64,000 nt of DNA from Congeria kusceri. Taxonomy: Eukaryota > Mollusca > Bivalvia > Myida > Dreissenidae. The notes under the pieces were generated by a model, which saw nothing but the letters and a program-made list of their open reading frames with translations, made no database searches and was not told the origin of the DNA. Made by a program: the position numbers and the translations under genes. Within the stretch, counting starts at the first letter, position 1. The number at the start of each line of letters is the position of its first letter. Below are positions 13,801 to 25,962 of the stretch, one piece after another. The stretch covers positions 40,371,926 to 40,435,925 of the forward strand of contig CM051036.1 of assembly GCA_027627225.1 (NCBI GenBank). The letters run 5' to 3'.

Positions 13801-15232
13801 TCATCTTGCATTATGGCATTCCTACAAGATTTCACAGCGACCAAGCAGCCAATTTTGAGTCAAAAATAATAAAAGAATTGTGTAATCTTACAAACATGAA
13901 AAAGTCTCACACTTCAGTATATCATCCTCAAGGAAATGCAGGACCAGAACGTTTTAATAGAACTTTATTGGACATATTGGGAACTCTGGAAATTTCACAG
14001 AAATAAGATTGGAAAAAGTATGTTACACCACATGAGTCCACTAAATTTGCACCATTTGAACTTATGTTTGGTCGGAAACCGAAACTTTTTATTGTTTCTG
14101 TCTTTGAAAAAGCTAATCCAGACTCTGTGAACAGTACTTTACCAGATTACATTGAAGATTTGAAAGAGAGAATGATTAAGACAAAAGAAATAGTATCTAA
14201 ACATTTAGAGAAAGCCAAAACTTAACGGAAACATTTTTATGACATTAAAGCTAAAGCTTCAAAGATTGACATTGGAAACAAAGTCTTAGTAAGAATTCTG
14301 GCATTTAAAGGAAAACATAAAATTTCTGACAAGTTTGAAGAAGAAACATACACGGTTGTTGCTCAAGTGAATGAGAATGTACCTGTATATAGGGTTAGAG
14401 GCGATCAGTCAGATTGTGTAAAGACTCTGCACAGAAATCACTTATTCTTGGTTAGACGCCCAGATAATGTAAGTGAAGAAGTTGAAAAAGTGATTGAACC
14501 GGTACCGACTACAGAGAGTAGTAGAGATACAGAGCCTGTTGTAATTGTAAATTAAAGTAAATTGCCTGTTGGTGAAGTAGAGAGTGACGTCACTGAATCT
14601 GATGATGAGACAGATGAAGTTGTAATTTTTGGGAACGCTCAAAAGAAACCCGTAGTAGTTACGGAGGAAAGAGTTGATGGAGCGGATATTGGACATTCAG
14701 TGACTAGTCCAAGTGTAGTTACTGTAGAACAGAGTAATAGTGCAGATGTTGAAGAGACTGGTGAGTAAGGTTCTGCCATTCAGAATGACAGATTGGATAG
14801 TCAAATAGTTGAGCATGAACAAACAGAAAGCAGAGGAAGTGTACGTGATAATGTAGTTGAACATCAAGTGTCAGAAAGTAGGGGGACTGATGATTAAAAT
14901 AATGTCGGAGAAGGAAGTAGTTCAAATGTTGAACAAAATCAAGATGTGGACGCAGATAATCAGGAAGTAGTTGTTGAATCAGGTAATGAGTTAAGGGAGA
15001 GAGTTGAAGAACAAGATGTTAGAGAGATTCTTAAACCTGCACCTAGAAAGTCAGATAGAGTAAGAAAGTTTCCTGAAAGATACAAAGATTTTCAAATGAA
15101 TGCTTGTGTAAAGTTGCCAAATGTACCGTGTGATTCCAGATTCATTGTTCTTAATGAATTTATTAATAGTGGAGTGTTAAACACAATGAGTCCAGATATG
15201 GCAAAGAGAGTCATTGATAGTATTTTACAGTA
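10809..15232 (+). pseudogene. pol region: protease, RT, RNase H, integrase
   Basis: The aspartic protease shows LLDTGS near 10938. The reverse transcriptase (about 11842-12460) shows TLDMKSGYHQI, FGLTNSPATYQ and the catalytic FIDD variant of YxDD. RNase H follows (ELHADAS near 12763 and TDNNPLTY near 12970). The integrase has an HHCC zinc-binding region (H near 13480, FYWPG, CxxC near 13572) and a DDE core with D in CFDF, D in HSD and E in PERFNRT. An acidic tail (14360-15232) ends in a basic RKSDR region. Frameshifts near 11140, 11870, 12435, 12910 and 13170-13400, and stops near 12705, 13708, 13990, 14223, 14553, 14766 and 14895, disable it. No chromodomain was seen. Confidence 0.9.
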
Positions 15233-15844
15233 GATATTGTTTGCAACGTTAATATTATACTGTTATCATAAATGCTAACAGTATAATTATGAAATTTACT
15301 TGTACATCAGTATTTTTGAAATGTAGTATGTACAGTATTGTATGTGAAATTTCATTGTACAGTGTTGTGTTTCACAGTTGCATCGGAAATGCCATTTAGG
15401 ATGGTGACTTGCTAATTTAATACAACAGCTCATTTTATATTGAGATATTTTATGAATAATTGTTTAAATTGTGATTTATGATTTGTCTTTTTGATTTGGG
15501 AGGACACAAATTCAGTTCAGGGGAGAGCCAAATGTGCAGTTAAAAGGTAAGTTATTGATGTAAAAGTGTAGTCAGTTGGGTAGTTCTTTAATACTTTGAT
15601 GTATTGAGGTAGAGTAGAGGTCTGTGTCATTTATATAGAGTCGCATATAGATGAGAGTTGTAGTTGCAGATTGTATAGTTACTGTACAGTTTTGTACTGT
15701 ATAATAGTAAGCATGTAATTGATTGTATATCATTGGACATACTGTTTGATGAGACGAAGACCAGTTTTGTTGTGACGTTGGACATGGATATTCAAGACAT
15801 GAGACATTTATGATGAGGACATCATTTCTGAGCTGGGGGAAGTG
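15233..15844 (+). other. 3' untranslated region and polypurine tract of the LTR element
   Basis: Non-coding stretch between the pol remnant and the 3' LTR. It ends in GAGCTGGGGGAAGTG directly before TGTAACCGG, which has the place and composition of a polypurine tract. Confidence 0.65.
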
Positions 15845-16770
15845 TGTAACCGGTCACAAATTATAGGTTTCAGAATTGTCTCCCTTGTTTTCATGTAGTT
15901 TTTTAACCTATGTTGGTCAATTGTCTTTTCTTTAATTTGTGTGTCTTTGGACTAAGTCCTTCCCGCCTATGCAGTGGGATTCCATGGATCTGCAGTGAGC
16001 GGTCGTGTTTTTTTTAATCTAAGTCATGTTTATGGGTTCTTTATAAGGTTAGTGTTGGTCTATTGGTTGAAATCGTCTCTATAATGATTGTCAATAGTTG
16101 CTTTACTTTTATTTTGGTATTTATTGAGTAAATGGTGCATTTATATTAATTTGTAATATGATTCCGCGAGTTAGTAAAATGGCAGCACTTCTCAAAATTG
16201 CTCTTTTCTATCTTAAAGTCACTATTTCTATATTTTATTACGTCACATACATTTAACTTGCAGCGGTTATTAACATCACGGAAAAAGAGGGCTGTACGAG
16301 TGAGTTTAAGGCGACCACTCCATAAATGGTAAGATAAATTGAATGAAATGTGATATGTATTTTTGTTGAAGTCATTAATGTTTTATGCAATTATCATTTA
16401 TATTATTTTTACCACTTTACCTATCATAGTATGTTAAAGCCACTAGATGACCGACATATGCTTTTAAATAATATCCATCAATATAATGATATAAATAGGA
16501 TTTCTATGTACCTATTATATTATTTATATTATTATCATTGTGCTGATTGAATTGTATGTTCTTGTATAAAATCATGTTTATTGTTCATTTCAGGTTATTA
16601 GGCTCGGAGTATTGCCCTGAATAACATTGAATATATTTACAGCACTGAATAAAACGTATTAAGTGTCATATGACTTACAGTTGTTAAAACTCCAGTAGTT
16701 TAAGAAGAACCCACAGCACTTATGGAACATTGAAGTATACATATATATTTTTAAAACCCACAGTGTTACA
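15845..16770 (+). repeat. 3' LTR of the gypsy-type element
   Basis: Starts TGTAACCGGTCAC right after the polypurine tract and, by my reading, ends at GTTACA just before the flanking repeat resumes, giving 926 bp. Only the first ~146 bp match the left LTR. An AATAAA at about 16649 could serve as a polyadenylation signal. Confidence 0.7.
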
Positions 16771-16920
16771 TGGATATCTTTGATAGTTTTTTAGAAATGG
16801 ACTGTGACAAAAAAACTTAACCAGACAATTAAACCAAAAAACTTAACCAAAAAACTTAACTAACGCAGACGACAGAGCGACGACAATAACTCGACTTTTT
16901 TTCTTCGAAAAGTCGAGCTA
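16771..16920. repeat. Dispersed repeat, right part
   Basis: Contains GATAGTTTTTTAGAAATGGACTG, then repeated AAAAAACTTAACC and GACAGAGCGACGACAATAACTCGACTT, and ends in a short hairpin (CGACTTTTTTTCTTCGAAAAGTCG). It corresponds to the 3' part of the intact copy at 48661-49545. Confidence 0.85.
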
Positions 16921-17185
16921 ATAATAATAATACAACTGTAATAATAATAATAATAATTATTATTATTATTATCATTATTATTATTATTATTATAAAAAGA
17001 AGAACAAAAAGAAGAAGTAGAAAAAGTTGATGATGATGATGGTAATGATGATGATGATGATGTTATGATGATGATGATGACGACGACGACGACGATGATG
17101 ATGATGATGAACAACAACAATGGCTATGTAAGGATACGCATTACCAGGAGGCGGAGGAGGAGGAGGGGGAGCCGGAGGAGGTGAT
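16921..17185. repeat. Compound microsatellite (TAA, GAT, GAC, GGA)
   Basis: Successive blocks of TAA/TTA, GAAGAA, GATGAT, CGACGA, again GATGAT, then a GGAGGA purine block near 17148-17182. The long low-complexity open frames here (poly-Ser, poly-His, poly-Pro) are products of the triplet repeats and not genes. Confidence 0.9.
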
Positions 17186-17489
17186 GACCTTCTTCCCCCC
17201 CAGATAAATCTTTTCTTGCGCCGCGCTAGTTTCACGTCGATTGCTTTGTCTTGACCTGGAAATCAGCACATAATTTTGAAGTAGGAGGACGCAAGTACAA
17301 TATATTATGTGTCTAAAAATAGAGGTAAAAATCTTCGCTTGAAAATCAAAAAGAATTTCAGCAGTGCCTTTAATGAAAAACGAGAAAAAAAGACGGTAAT
17401 GTTTAATTGTTTTAAATTACATTAAACGAGACCGAGATAATTATCTAAACGACTGTTACGTTTTTCTCACACATGCTGATTGATGAATT

Positions 17490-17735
17490 TAAATCTTAGC
17501 TATTTTTAACAATTTTTAAGTGACAAAATTACCGACGATCCTTGCGTTTTATTTAAAACAAACAAGAAACGAACCAAATCTATATATACATATAAGAACA
17601 TATTACCAAATGTAAAACATGTAAATTGGGAAATTGACATAATCTTAGTTATTTATAACAATTTCAAAGTGACAAATTTACCGACGATCCTTGCGTTTTA
17701 TGGGAAACATGTAAATTGGGAAATTGACATGGCTT
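17490..17735. repeat. Local direct duplication
   Basis: ATCTTAG followed by ATTTTTAACAATTT and GACAAAATTACCGACGATCC occurs near 17493-17550 and again near 17641-17700. AACATGTAAATTGGGAAATTGACAT occurs near 17617 and again near 17706. Confidence 0.75.
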
Positions 17736-18260
17736 ATTTTCCTAACAAAATAACATATTTGGGCGTTTGGGATCTAATTTGTAGATAATTTCGATAAGAA
17801 ATTAATTGTGGTGATGCCTATTGTAAACCATATAACTAACGCACTATATTTAATTAATACGTACACAGTTGGGAAAATGAAACAGAGACACCTGTGACAG
17901 TTAAGGACCATGTCAAATGTTTTATATCGATGTTTGAAAGAAAAATGTAAAGTATCAGTATCATGTTGTGCAAAACAAATCCAAATGATCCAGTTCTCTG
18001 TCGGAATTAGTACATAATATGGGCCGCGTCGCGAAAAAAACGGCCTTAATGACATTGATAAAGTTTGTAGAAAAACTCGTCCAAAATGGTGTCATTGTTT
18101 TGATTCAGGAAGTATTCAAGTTTGTCTGGTGAAAATTAGTTAAATATACTTTATTTTGAATTTTTACGTGGCAATATCGATGAAGAAATGGAGTCAAACA
18201 TTCGTTTGTTCAATTTATTAATGATAAGAACGTTTTCGTTTGAATGTTATGGTGGCATAG
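17736..18260. other. Intergenic, nothing recognised
   Basis: AT-rich sequence with no coding similarity or repeat structure that I could see. Confidence 0.5.
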
Positions 18261-18872
18261 AACTGCCTTACGATAACTACTTAAGGTTCGCGAAAATGTT
18301 CGTGTTACCACTTAAGTTTCGTGTTATTTATCTTATATCTTGATAGCGTTTGCGATTTTTTCTTTCGTAAGATATTTATCTGCTTAATGAAAAACAGACC
18401 TGAAAGTGCCCAAAACTGACACCCGGAATATTACAGGAATATTAACGTGTTAAGATTTGTGTTGTCAGATAATTATCGTGATAATGTTCGCGTTAGATAA
18501 CATGAATTGGTTTGCGAATACATTTGTGATCATTAAGTGGTGTCAGGAATATTAACGTGTTAACATTTGCGTTGTCAAATAATTATCGTGATAAAATTCG
18601 CGTTAGTAAGATACTGCGGACGACCTCGCAAACCCAAGAAAATGTATCCTATGTCGGTTCTGGGCACTTTTAGGCCATTTAGTATAATAATAAAATATCT
18701 CACAGAAATATATTCGCAAATGCTAACTATGTATCTATATAAATATCGTAATAAATAAGTGGTAACACGAATATTTTCGCGAACGCTAAGTAGTTAACAC
18801 GAAAGTTTTGCGAACCTTCAGTAGTTAACACGAAAGTTTTCGCGAACCTTAAGTAGTTATCGTAGGGCAGTT
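18261..18872. mobile_element. Foldback-type element with CpG-rich inverted arms
   Basis: The left arm begins AACTGCCTTACGATAACTAC then TTAAGGTTCGCGAAAA. The right arm ends with its inverse (TTCGCGAACCTTAAGTAG, then TTATCGTAGGGCAGTT). The right arm holds about three ~34-bp units of TTAACACGAAAGTTTTCGCG. Inside, two direct repeats (TTAACGTGTTAAGATTTG near 18443 and TTAACGTGTTAACATTTG near 18551) and an inverted pair around GTGCCCAAAACTGA / TTCTGGGCAC are nested. No transposase and no clear target duplication. Confidence 0.75.
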
Positions 18873-20159
18873 GTTATATTTGGGACGATGCATAAAATGA
18901 ACAGTATGAAACTGAAAGTAAGTAGTCACTGCATTACTGATTTTTAGTTTTAGTGTTTTACTATTCAAAGTGTCCAAATCTCAAGTATTAATCGAATATT
19001 TAGTTATATGTTTGCTTATGTACATATACAATTTAATTCACGTTATTTTCTTTAAAAAAAAGAGTAAATTTGTAGAGTGCATTTAAAAATACCATGATAA
19101 TTTCAGAAATCGTGCAGCTTTCTACACGAGTTGTCATTTCATACCGTATTTTATGTAGCGAGTTCAGAAATTTTGTTAGTAAAATATGATATGAAATGAC
19201 GAGTGTCAGATCTTTTGTATCACATGCTTTTAAACGAAAAGATACTTTGCTTCATGATTAGTCACATGATTATTGTTAAAATGGTTGGTATGGAACATTC
19301 AATTATGTATTTTTAAAATAATCACCGGAGCACAACTCCATGTCTGCCACGATACCCTGTGTATGGTGTTTCACCTAAATGACCTCCGTACCCTGGGTAT
19401 GGAACCCTGTACTCGTCTTGATGTCTGGTACAATTCTAAACACTGTTGTTTTGTGTGTGTTTTTTTTTTCAAAACCATAGGCGACATTATACACTGACCC
19501 AGCAATCATGTTTCGAGCAGCAATCATGTGGGACAGTCAGTGTTCGAACCTTATAAGAATGAAAAGATGCATTAAAATCTCCACCATTATTTGAAAAGAA
19601 ATGTTTTATACATTGAAACTTTGCTGGGAAAAAAAAAAACATAACGAAAAAAAATATACACATGTATCATATTCAAAGTTCCATATGTCCCAAAGCACGG
19701 TGACACATACGTTTATGTCTGTTTTAGTTTCAGTAGACAATGGCGTATGTGCAAATTTGTACAAAAAATAATGGAACAAAATATATCCGATACTCATTCA
19801 ATTATATATATTGATGTTTTCTCATGCATATTCAGTAAATCATTGACCTCCTTAAATATCCATTCATATCAGCTTTAGTAAATGTATTTTAGGTGTGTTT
19901 AATCATCAACATATACTTGTATGTTGCCAAACAAAACATCCAAGGGTTCATTGAAAAAATCTCAATCCTTCCTAAAAAGTAGTGCATTATATACTCAACC
20001 AATAACCATTGCTATAACCATTGCTAAAAGCCCAATGTGCAAAAGGTGTCCAACATGTATCATATTTGAAATCCAATATTTTCCAAGCATTGTTACCATT
20101 CAGTATCCATTGACGTATGTATATGAAAATTTCTAAGAAAATCTGTCGTTGGTAACAAG
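18873..20159. other. Intergenic, no gene recognised
   Basis: AT-rich. The motif ACCCTGTGTATGG / ACCCTGGGTATGG repeats near 19355 and 19391. Otherwise I see nothing that I can assign. Confidence 0.5.
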
Positions 20160-21620
20160 ACAAGACGAGACAAAACAAATATTTATTAAGACTTGTACAG
20201 TGTACATCGTCTAAACACTAAAATGTTTTACATACATACATTTGGTCACGTTATAATGAATACAATAATAACAAATACAATCAAATTAACAATCATGTAC
20301 ATATATATTTTTTGGTAAAAGCTTAATATAAATAAGTATAATGTACATTCGTAATTTCTATGGGAGATAACTACTTATAGTTATGTCACAACATTAAGAC
20401 AATTATTTCTTATAATTAGTGCTTCTTTTACAAATTTTGCTAACTTAATAAGTTCGCATGTATTAGTTGTATTTAACAATTGGTGGAATTTGTAAACAGA
20501 AGGTCTATTGTAATAACATTGCTTTAAACAGTTTCGCCTAAGAACAGAGTATGAAGAACATTTACAGACAAAGTGAAACTCATCTTCCACATCTAATTCA
20601 TTGCAACAAAGACAATAGCGTTCGTTTCTTGGGATATTCTGACCAGCATATCTTCCAGTTTGAATTCTCAGTGGCAGAGCCGAAGTTCTAAGCTTTGTGA
20701 CATAATGTCTTAGTTTTTTAGGTAGCAAATCTAAATAGTATTCATAATTGAAAATAGGCTTAAATACACGATACATATCTAAAACAGAACTATTAACAAC
20801 AGATCTAAACCACTCTTGTTTATATGTATCAATTACAACATTTTTAAAGTGCGTTATAAATGTATTAACATCAACAGAGCTTGGATTATTAAACACGTAA
20901 GACAAACCGTAATTGTCTAACAGCTTTTTAAGATTTAAAACCCAGTTTGAACGTCCGTTGTGGCAATCGTGTAAAGCTTGCAAATATATGGATTTTATAA
21001 TAATATTTTCAGTTTGGGTAATTTTAAACTAGTATTTAACAATCCTTACGTATCGATGAACAAAAAGTGGGTATCTACCTAATTCGCCATAGACTGTAGC
21101 ATTACAAACATTGTGTTTAACGTTTAATAGTCGTTTACAGAACTTTAAGTGCACCCTTTCCAATTCTTTTGACTTTGTATTACCCCATACCTCACATGCG
21201 TAATTCAGAGTAGACCCAACAAAAGCATCGAACAGTTGGCATTGTGTTTTGGGCTTAAGGTCAAACTCTTTACATTTGTTAAATATGATATTCATTGCTT
21301 TTAGTGCTTTACCACATAAATGTTCTTGGTTCAAATTAAAATTTCCAGTATAATTAAAAACAGTTCCCAAATAGTTAAAATCGTTTACTACTTCAATTTG
21401 CTGACCGTCATATGTCCATTTTTCAGATGGCAATAGTCTTCCTCGTTTGCGGAACACCATTATTTTAGTTTTATTAGTATTTACCTTTAATCCCCAACAA
21501 TTACAATAATTAGATAAAAGATTTAAATGGTTTTGCACTTCTTCTGGAGATTTACCTATGATTGCCATATCGTCGGCAAATAGTAACAATATCAGTACAA
21601 TATCATCAATACTTAAGGCT
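20160..21620 (-). mobile_element. 5'-truncated non-LTR retrotransposon (LINE), RT C-terminal half
   Basis: On the minus strand the sequence from about 21600 to 20381 encodes the second half of a LINE polyprotein: the reverse transcriptase catalytic LLFADD motif, the thumb region (WGLKVNTNKTK, FNYLG), a conserved NYACEVWG segment, then a cysteine/histidine-rich C-terminal motif (CLCCNEL...HFVCKC). The frame is continuous except for one stop (TAG at about 21027) splitting it into two open stretches. An AATAAA and a TTGTTTTGTCTCGTCTTGTC tail follow on the 3' side. The endonuclease and RT fingers are missing, typical of aborted target-primed insertion. Its C-terminus resembles that of the LINE at 31521-34930, so they may be related clades. 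Confidence 0.85.
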
Positions 21621-21639
21621 GTGATTGACGAACAGTTAA

Positions 21640-21740
21640 ACGGGTGTTTCTTGGTGTAACGGTTAGAGGGGTGATGTTTGTAACCAGTACGCTCGGCCTG
21701 TTGGCCCCGTGTATCAGTTCGAGAATAATTCCTATCACAC
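21640..21740 (+). repeat. tRNA-like fragment (possible SINE head)
   Basis: TGGTGTAACGGTTAGAGG resembles an A box / D arm, and about 60 bp later CAGTTCGAGAAT resembles a B box / T arm, with a longer arm between, as in class II tRNAs. It adjoins the truncated 5' end of the LINE. I could not fold a complete cloverleaf. Confidence 0.3.
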
Positions 21741-22146
21741 CGGAACACAGGACAAACGGTTTTTAAAACGCGTATCAAATAAATATATGCTAATACCAAA
21801 TTTTATAAGTTTTAGCCACAGGATGTCTAGTTACACATTATATAATCAAAATCCCTCGAAAACAATCGATACATATACAGTATAGTCTATATCTACATTC
21901 AGTATATGAGTGATTAGGCCATGTGACGTTAAAATATACATGTAGTATCTAGTGTACCCAATTAGCGTAGGTCATTATTATATGCAGCAAGTGTATATAT
22001 TTTAATAAAGATTATTTGTATGTTGTATGATGCAATGATTAAGTGATTTTTCAGTGACTTTGGATTGGATATATAATTTATATAATAGCTGTATGCTTGA
22101 AAATACTTTAATTGTATACACGCGTCCATAGCGAACAATTTAACAT
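21741..22146. other. Intergenic, nothing recognised
   Basis: AT-rich sequence downstream of the small secreted-protein gene, with no further exon that I could place. Confidence 0.45.
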
Positions 22147-25100
22147 TTACTCACAGTTCTCATTATCGTTGGATACTTCTGTGTTTCCATCTAATTCCAC
22201 CCAGTTTCCATCCCTGCACTCGATATGGCGAAGGATCTCACATCGCCGATATGTGCATATCGTCATATGCTTAGCCTGTCGAACTGAAATCTGTGTCAGA
22301 GTTTGTCCATCGTTGTCAATACAGATGTCTAACCTGGTTGTATTTAGCAGTTCAAAAAAACAGCCTCTGGTACAGTTTGATACCTGCAATCAGAAGTATT
22401 CAAAATGCATTTTTATTAAATAGTATATACATGTATGTATACTATTTGAGTTGAACTAAAATGTATATTTACAAAACATAAATGCGACGTCAATAATTAC
22501 TTTGGAACTAAGTTTACTGTTTTTAATTAATCATCCTCTAAAAACGAAAAAAAGGTAATGATTTGGAACAGGCATTAGCACTAAATACGAACGCAAAGTT
22601 TTAAGCACCCGAATCCGCACTGAGTATAAATTACTAAACCATGACCAATCCCATAGTAGTACTTTTCTTTGCACAAATCTAAATATTAAAAAAATAGTTA
22701 TTAAGAGGGTTTGAAAGTGGAAACCGTCCAGATATTCTCGTTGTAAAACCTCGGAGAGCAAACAATTGATATCTCCGACAAACTATGTAGTCCTAAAGTT
22801 TTTAATGGCTAAACGCATAGTCAAACAAACATCGTTTACCAATAGTAATAACAAGCAATGCCTTGTTGGTGTGTACACCTGTACCTCGAAAGATATAACA
22901 GTTAATATTAATTGTATACTAAATGTTGATTCAAAGTCTTTAGACGCATGGCGGCATAGCGGCTACTTTGAACTGTGAACGTTTCACGAGCACTAAAAGT
23001 AATAAGCAATAATCGCAGTTACTTTACAAATGTACATATTGTATCATATATGCTCTTGGATAATATTATGTTTCTGTTTAGCGGTATCAGATTTGTATAG
23101 TTCTATGGTACATACATGTACGTACATACACACATGCGTACAAACGTACGTACGTATGCACACACACACGCGCGTACATAAATACATACACACATCTTCG
23201 ACAACAGTCAATGTACCCTACCGGTCACTTAATGATACCACACGAAAACCAAGAATGCAAAACATCAAAAGGGCGCCTTAGTATAGAAGAAAGCAAATGA
23301 TTTATGGATCGATTTTGGACCTGTAGGTCGGTGTGACAAGCGTCATACCACTAAGCTGTTTGCCCTGTGTTTAGGTAGAAATTACAGTTGTATTCATTTA
23401 AGTTTAATAAATTACATGGTGTATTTCTACCTGATACCCGAAGCACGCTACCGGTATATCACGAATACTGGCCGAGGATATAAATAACACATTCAGCCAC
23501 CGTGAAATTATTCAAGTATTCAAATTTGGACAGAACAAAAGCAGAAAATAACGATCACTTGAACCACACCGTAGAACCGGCTCCTGGTCAGCAAATGCAC
23601 AACTGTTTAGCGAAAGAGATAAAATAAAGACAGTGGGTTGATATACATTGATTGCATTTTGTCATTGTTTTGTTTTCTTAATACTTCGTATGAAATATTG
23701 ATGTCAGGGGCAAACAAGAGTATGCACAGAACATTTCAGGCTAAAGAAAGTCACGTATATACTTTTCGCATCCATGTTATATGACCCTGTCAAATCAACG
23801 ACTAATTTCGAGTTGAAACTTAATTTTCTCAATGAATAGGAAATAGCATAGTGTTTTTTTAATCTATTTCGGCAGACGTTTTGCCCATGGGTTCATTTTC
23901 ATAATATTTCATTGTCCAATAATGTTACATCAGAAAACTCTTCATCTGTGTCAGTATGCAGGTGAGCTCTTTGGGCCATCATGTCATCTTGTTTCAATTC
24001 GTTAATAGTGCTTCAGAAACTGAAGATTACATGTTTGTATTTTATTGTTTCAGAAACAACAACGTAACATTACATTATATCTTAGTGTGCGAGGTGGGAG
24101 TAAAAACAAATTGATCAGGGCAGTAATGTCCAATCCGACTCATCTACTGTACGCAAAAGTTTGTTAGAAGTAAATATAATCAATGCTCATTGCATATGCG
24201 TCTAATATGTTTTACGATCACATGATGCGCCAGTTTACATGATTAGCATAAATCATTCTGGTATTTAAACAACATGAACTTTCAAAATCTCAAAATCTCA
24301 AATCGAAATGCTTAGGGCAAACTTGTTAATAGCTTAAACCCCTGTCACTATACGCATTAAGTATATCTAGTTTGGAATGCTAATTGAATTTAATTACCAA
24401 GTATTTAAAGTTGTATTTAAAGGCCGACAAGTATGTTACTTTTTTTTAGTAAATGATAACGAGCCAATCCGTCGCATTTATGACAACATATGTGTAAAAC
24501 ATTTCCAATTTAGTATACAGTTCATACTTCTCCAAACGTATCATTGTGGATGTTGCTGTTACTTTCCGTAAATAATTTTTTTTTAAATACCCTGACCGTT
24601 ATTTCGTCGACTAATTCTATTAAACGTTACAAACATTGCAACAAAAGAAACACATAACAGAAAACAATACATCAACTGTAAAAGTTACAAAGATTGTTTG
24701 ACGGTTAAAAATCTGACTAATAAGTTTAAAACGTTATTGGAATTGGAATATTAAAATATCCAAGATAAGTAAGTCGCTAATGTACTGGCACTGGCTTTTT
24801 AAATGATATATAGAGTATAATACAGTTTAAATATATCCTGCCCCCAGTAAAATTCAACTTGTCTTAACTTCAACTTGTTAAACCTCATAACAGCTTAGTC
24901 ATTCTCCTCAATGTAGAATAATATCTTATTAGAATTATGGCCCTGTTTCGGTATATAAAAGTTCAAGAATGTTATACATGAAAAAAAGAAATATATCAAC
25001 ATACCCTCTATCATTTTTAAAGAAAACAATATATATCAATGTATCTCAATGGAGCCAGAGAGGAATATACCACTCATGCGAATATATCGGTCGTTTCTAC

Positions 25101-25555
25101 ACCTTTTTCAAACTTTTACATATATTCATATCCTGTACTGCGCAAACCACAGTTCTGCAATATCAATTATTTTAAAATATTCTCATGAGAATCGTCCAAT
25201 TATATACATGCCAATTGTTTTAATTTCGCCTGTATATTCAGACCAGGAAGAATTATGAAACTCGCAACTGAAGCACGACGATGACAACTACAGACAATAA
25301 ATGACCGGATTGTCTAACTATTGAGCAGTAAGAGCACAAACGAGCGCAAATACAAAATTACTTTAGAGTTCCTATCTTGGGTGATAAAATCCATTTTTGC
25401 ATTCGTAAAAAAGCCCCAAATCAACAAAATCGAGCGTAAATCGACCCTTTATATTTTAACGCGCAAATAAATACTGTATAAAAAGTACATATAAAAGTAC
25501 CCACCTTGACAATTACTATGAAATACATACAACAGAAAAACGCCAACCGCTTCAT
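22147..25555 (-). CDS. Small secreted cysteine-rich protein, two exons
   Basis: Exon 1 (25555-25505) encodes Met-Lys-Arg then a hydrophobic run (LAFFCCMYFIVIV), a good signal peptide, with donor AAG|GTGGGT in phase 0. Exon 2 (22383-22147) begins after GATTGCAG, also phase 0, and encodes about 78 residues with eight cysteines (NCTRGCFF, LDICID, TICTYRRCE, IECRDGNW, NENCE), ending at a TAA. The total is about 95 residues. The fold is not recognised; the spacing does not match any small toxin, defensin or lectin pattern I know. The GTGAGT overlapping the last codons could instead act as a splice donor, in which case the protein continues into an exon I did not find. The intron is about 3.1 kb. 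Confidence 0.55.
23105..23195. repeat. (GTAC/CACA) microsatellite-like tract
   Basis: Imperfect ACATACATGTACGTAC, CGTACGTACGTATGCACACACACAC and related tetra- and dinucleotide repeats within the intron of the cysteine-rich gene. Confidence 0.8.
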
Positions 25556-25792
25556 GACTCTCACTTGATGGAAAGTAATCACTGCATTTCAGTCCAAAGT
25601 CTTAAACTTATTGTATAAACAGGAAGCTTTCGAGTTCTGACGTAGTCGTGTGGAAAACCAATCAAATATCAGATATAATACAACATAAACCTTTGCGAGA
25701 TTCGATTTCGTAAACCGGTAGTGATATATTATTGATCTGGTGTTATTGAGTTGTGTAGTTACCCTGTGGCTTTAAACTGTTTTTCGTAGAAG

Positions 25793-25962
25793 ACCTATCG
25801 AAAGTGCTTTTCGTAGAAGAGCTATTGATTGCCAGGCGGCATGTTAATATTTGCTATACTCGGTTGATCATGAACACACCTATCGAAATTGCTTTTCGTA
25901 GAAGAGCTATTGATTGACAGGCGGCATTTTTATATTTTCTATACTCGGTTGATTATGAACAC
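25793..25962. repeat. Two-copy 85-bp tandem duplication
   Basis: ACCTATCGAAAGTGCTTTTC at 25793 and ACCTATCGAAATTGCTTTTC at 25878 start two adjacent units that both run through GAAGAGCTATTGATTG, GGCGGCAT and ATACTCGGTTGAT. The copies differ at a few positions. Confidence 0.85.

Larger units (their letters stand above)
8759..16770 (+). mobile_element. Decayed Ty3/gypsy-type LTR retrotransposon
   Basis: The outer ends TGTAAC (8759) and GTTACA (16770) are inverted complements. The element interrupts the dispersed repeat, with an apparent 4-bp target duplication (TGCA on the left, TGGA on the right, one mismatch). It carries gag-like, protease, reverse transcriptase, RNase H and integrase regions in that order, which is Ty3/gypsy order. 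All are broken by stops and frameshifts, so it is a non-autonomous relic. The two LTR ends differ by about 12 changes over ~148 bp by eye, which suggests an old insertion. No primer-binding site was identified. Confidence 0.9.

Noticed and set aside
16860..17235. Open frames rich in Ser, His and Pro
   Set aside because: Products of compound triplet repeats; no splice or domain context.
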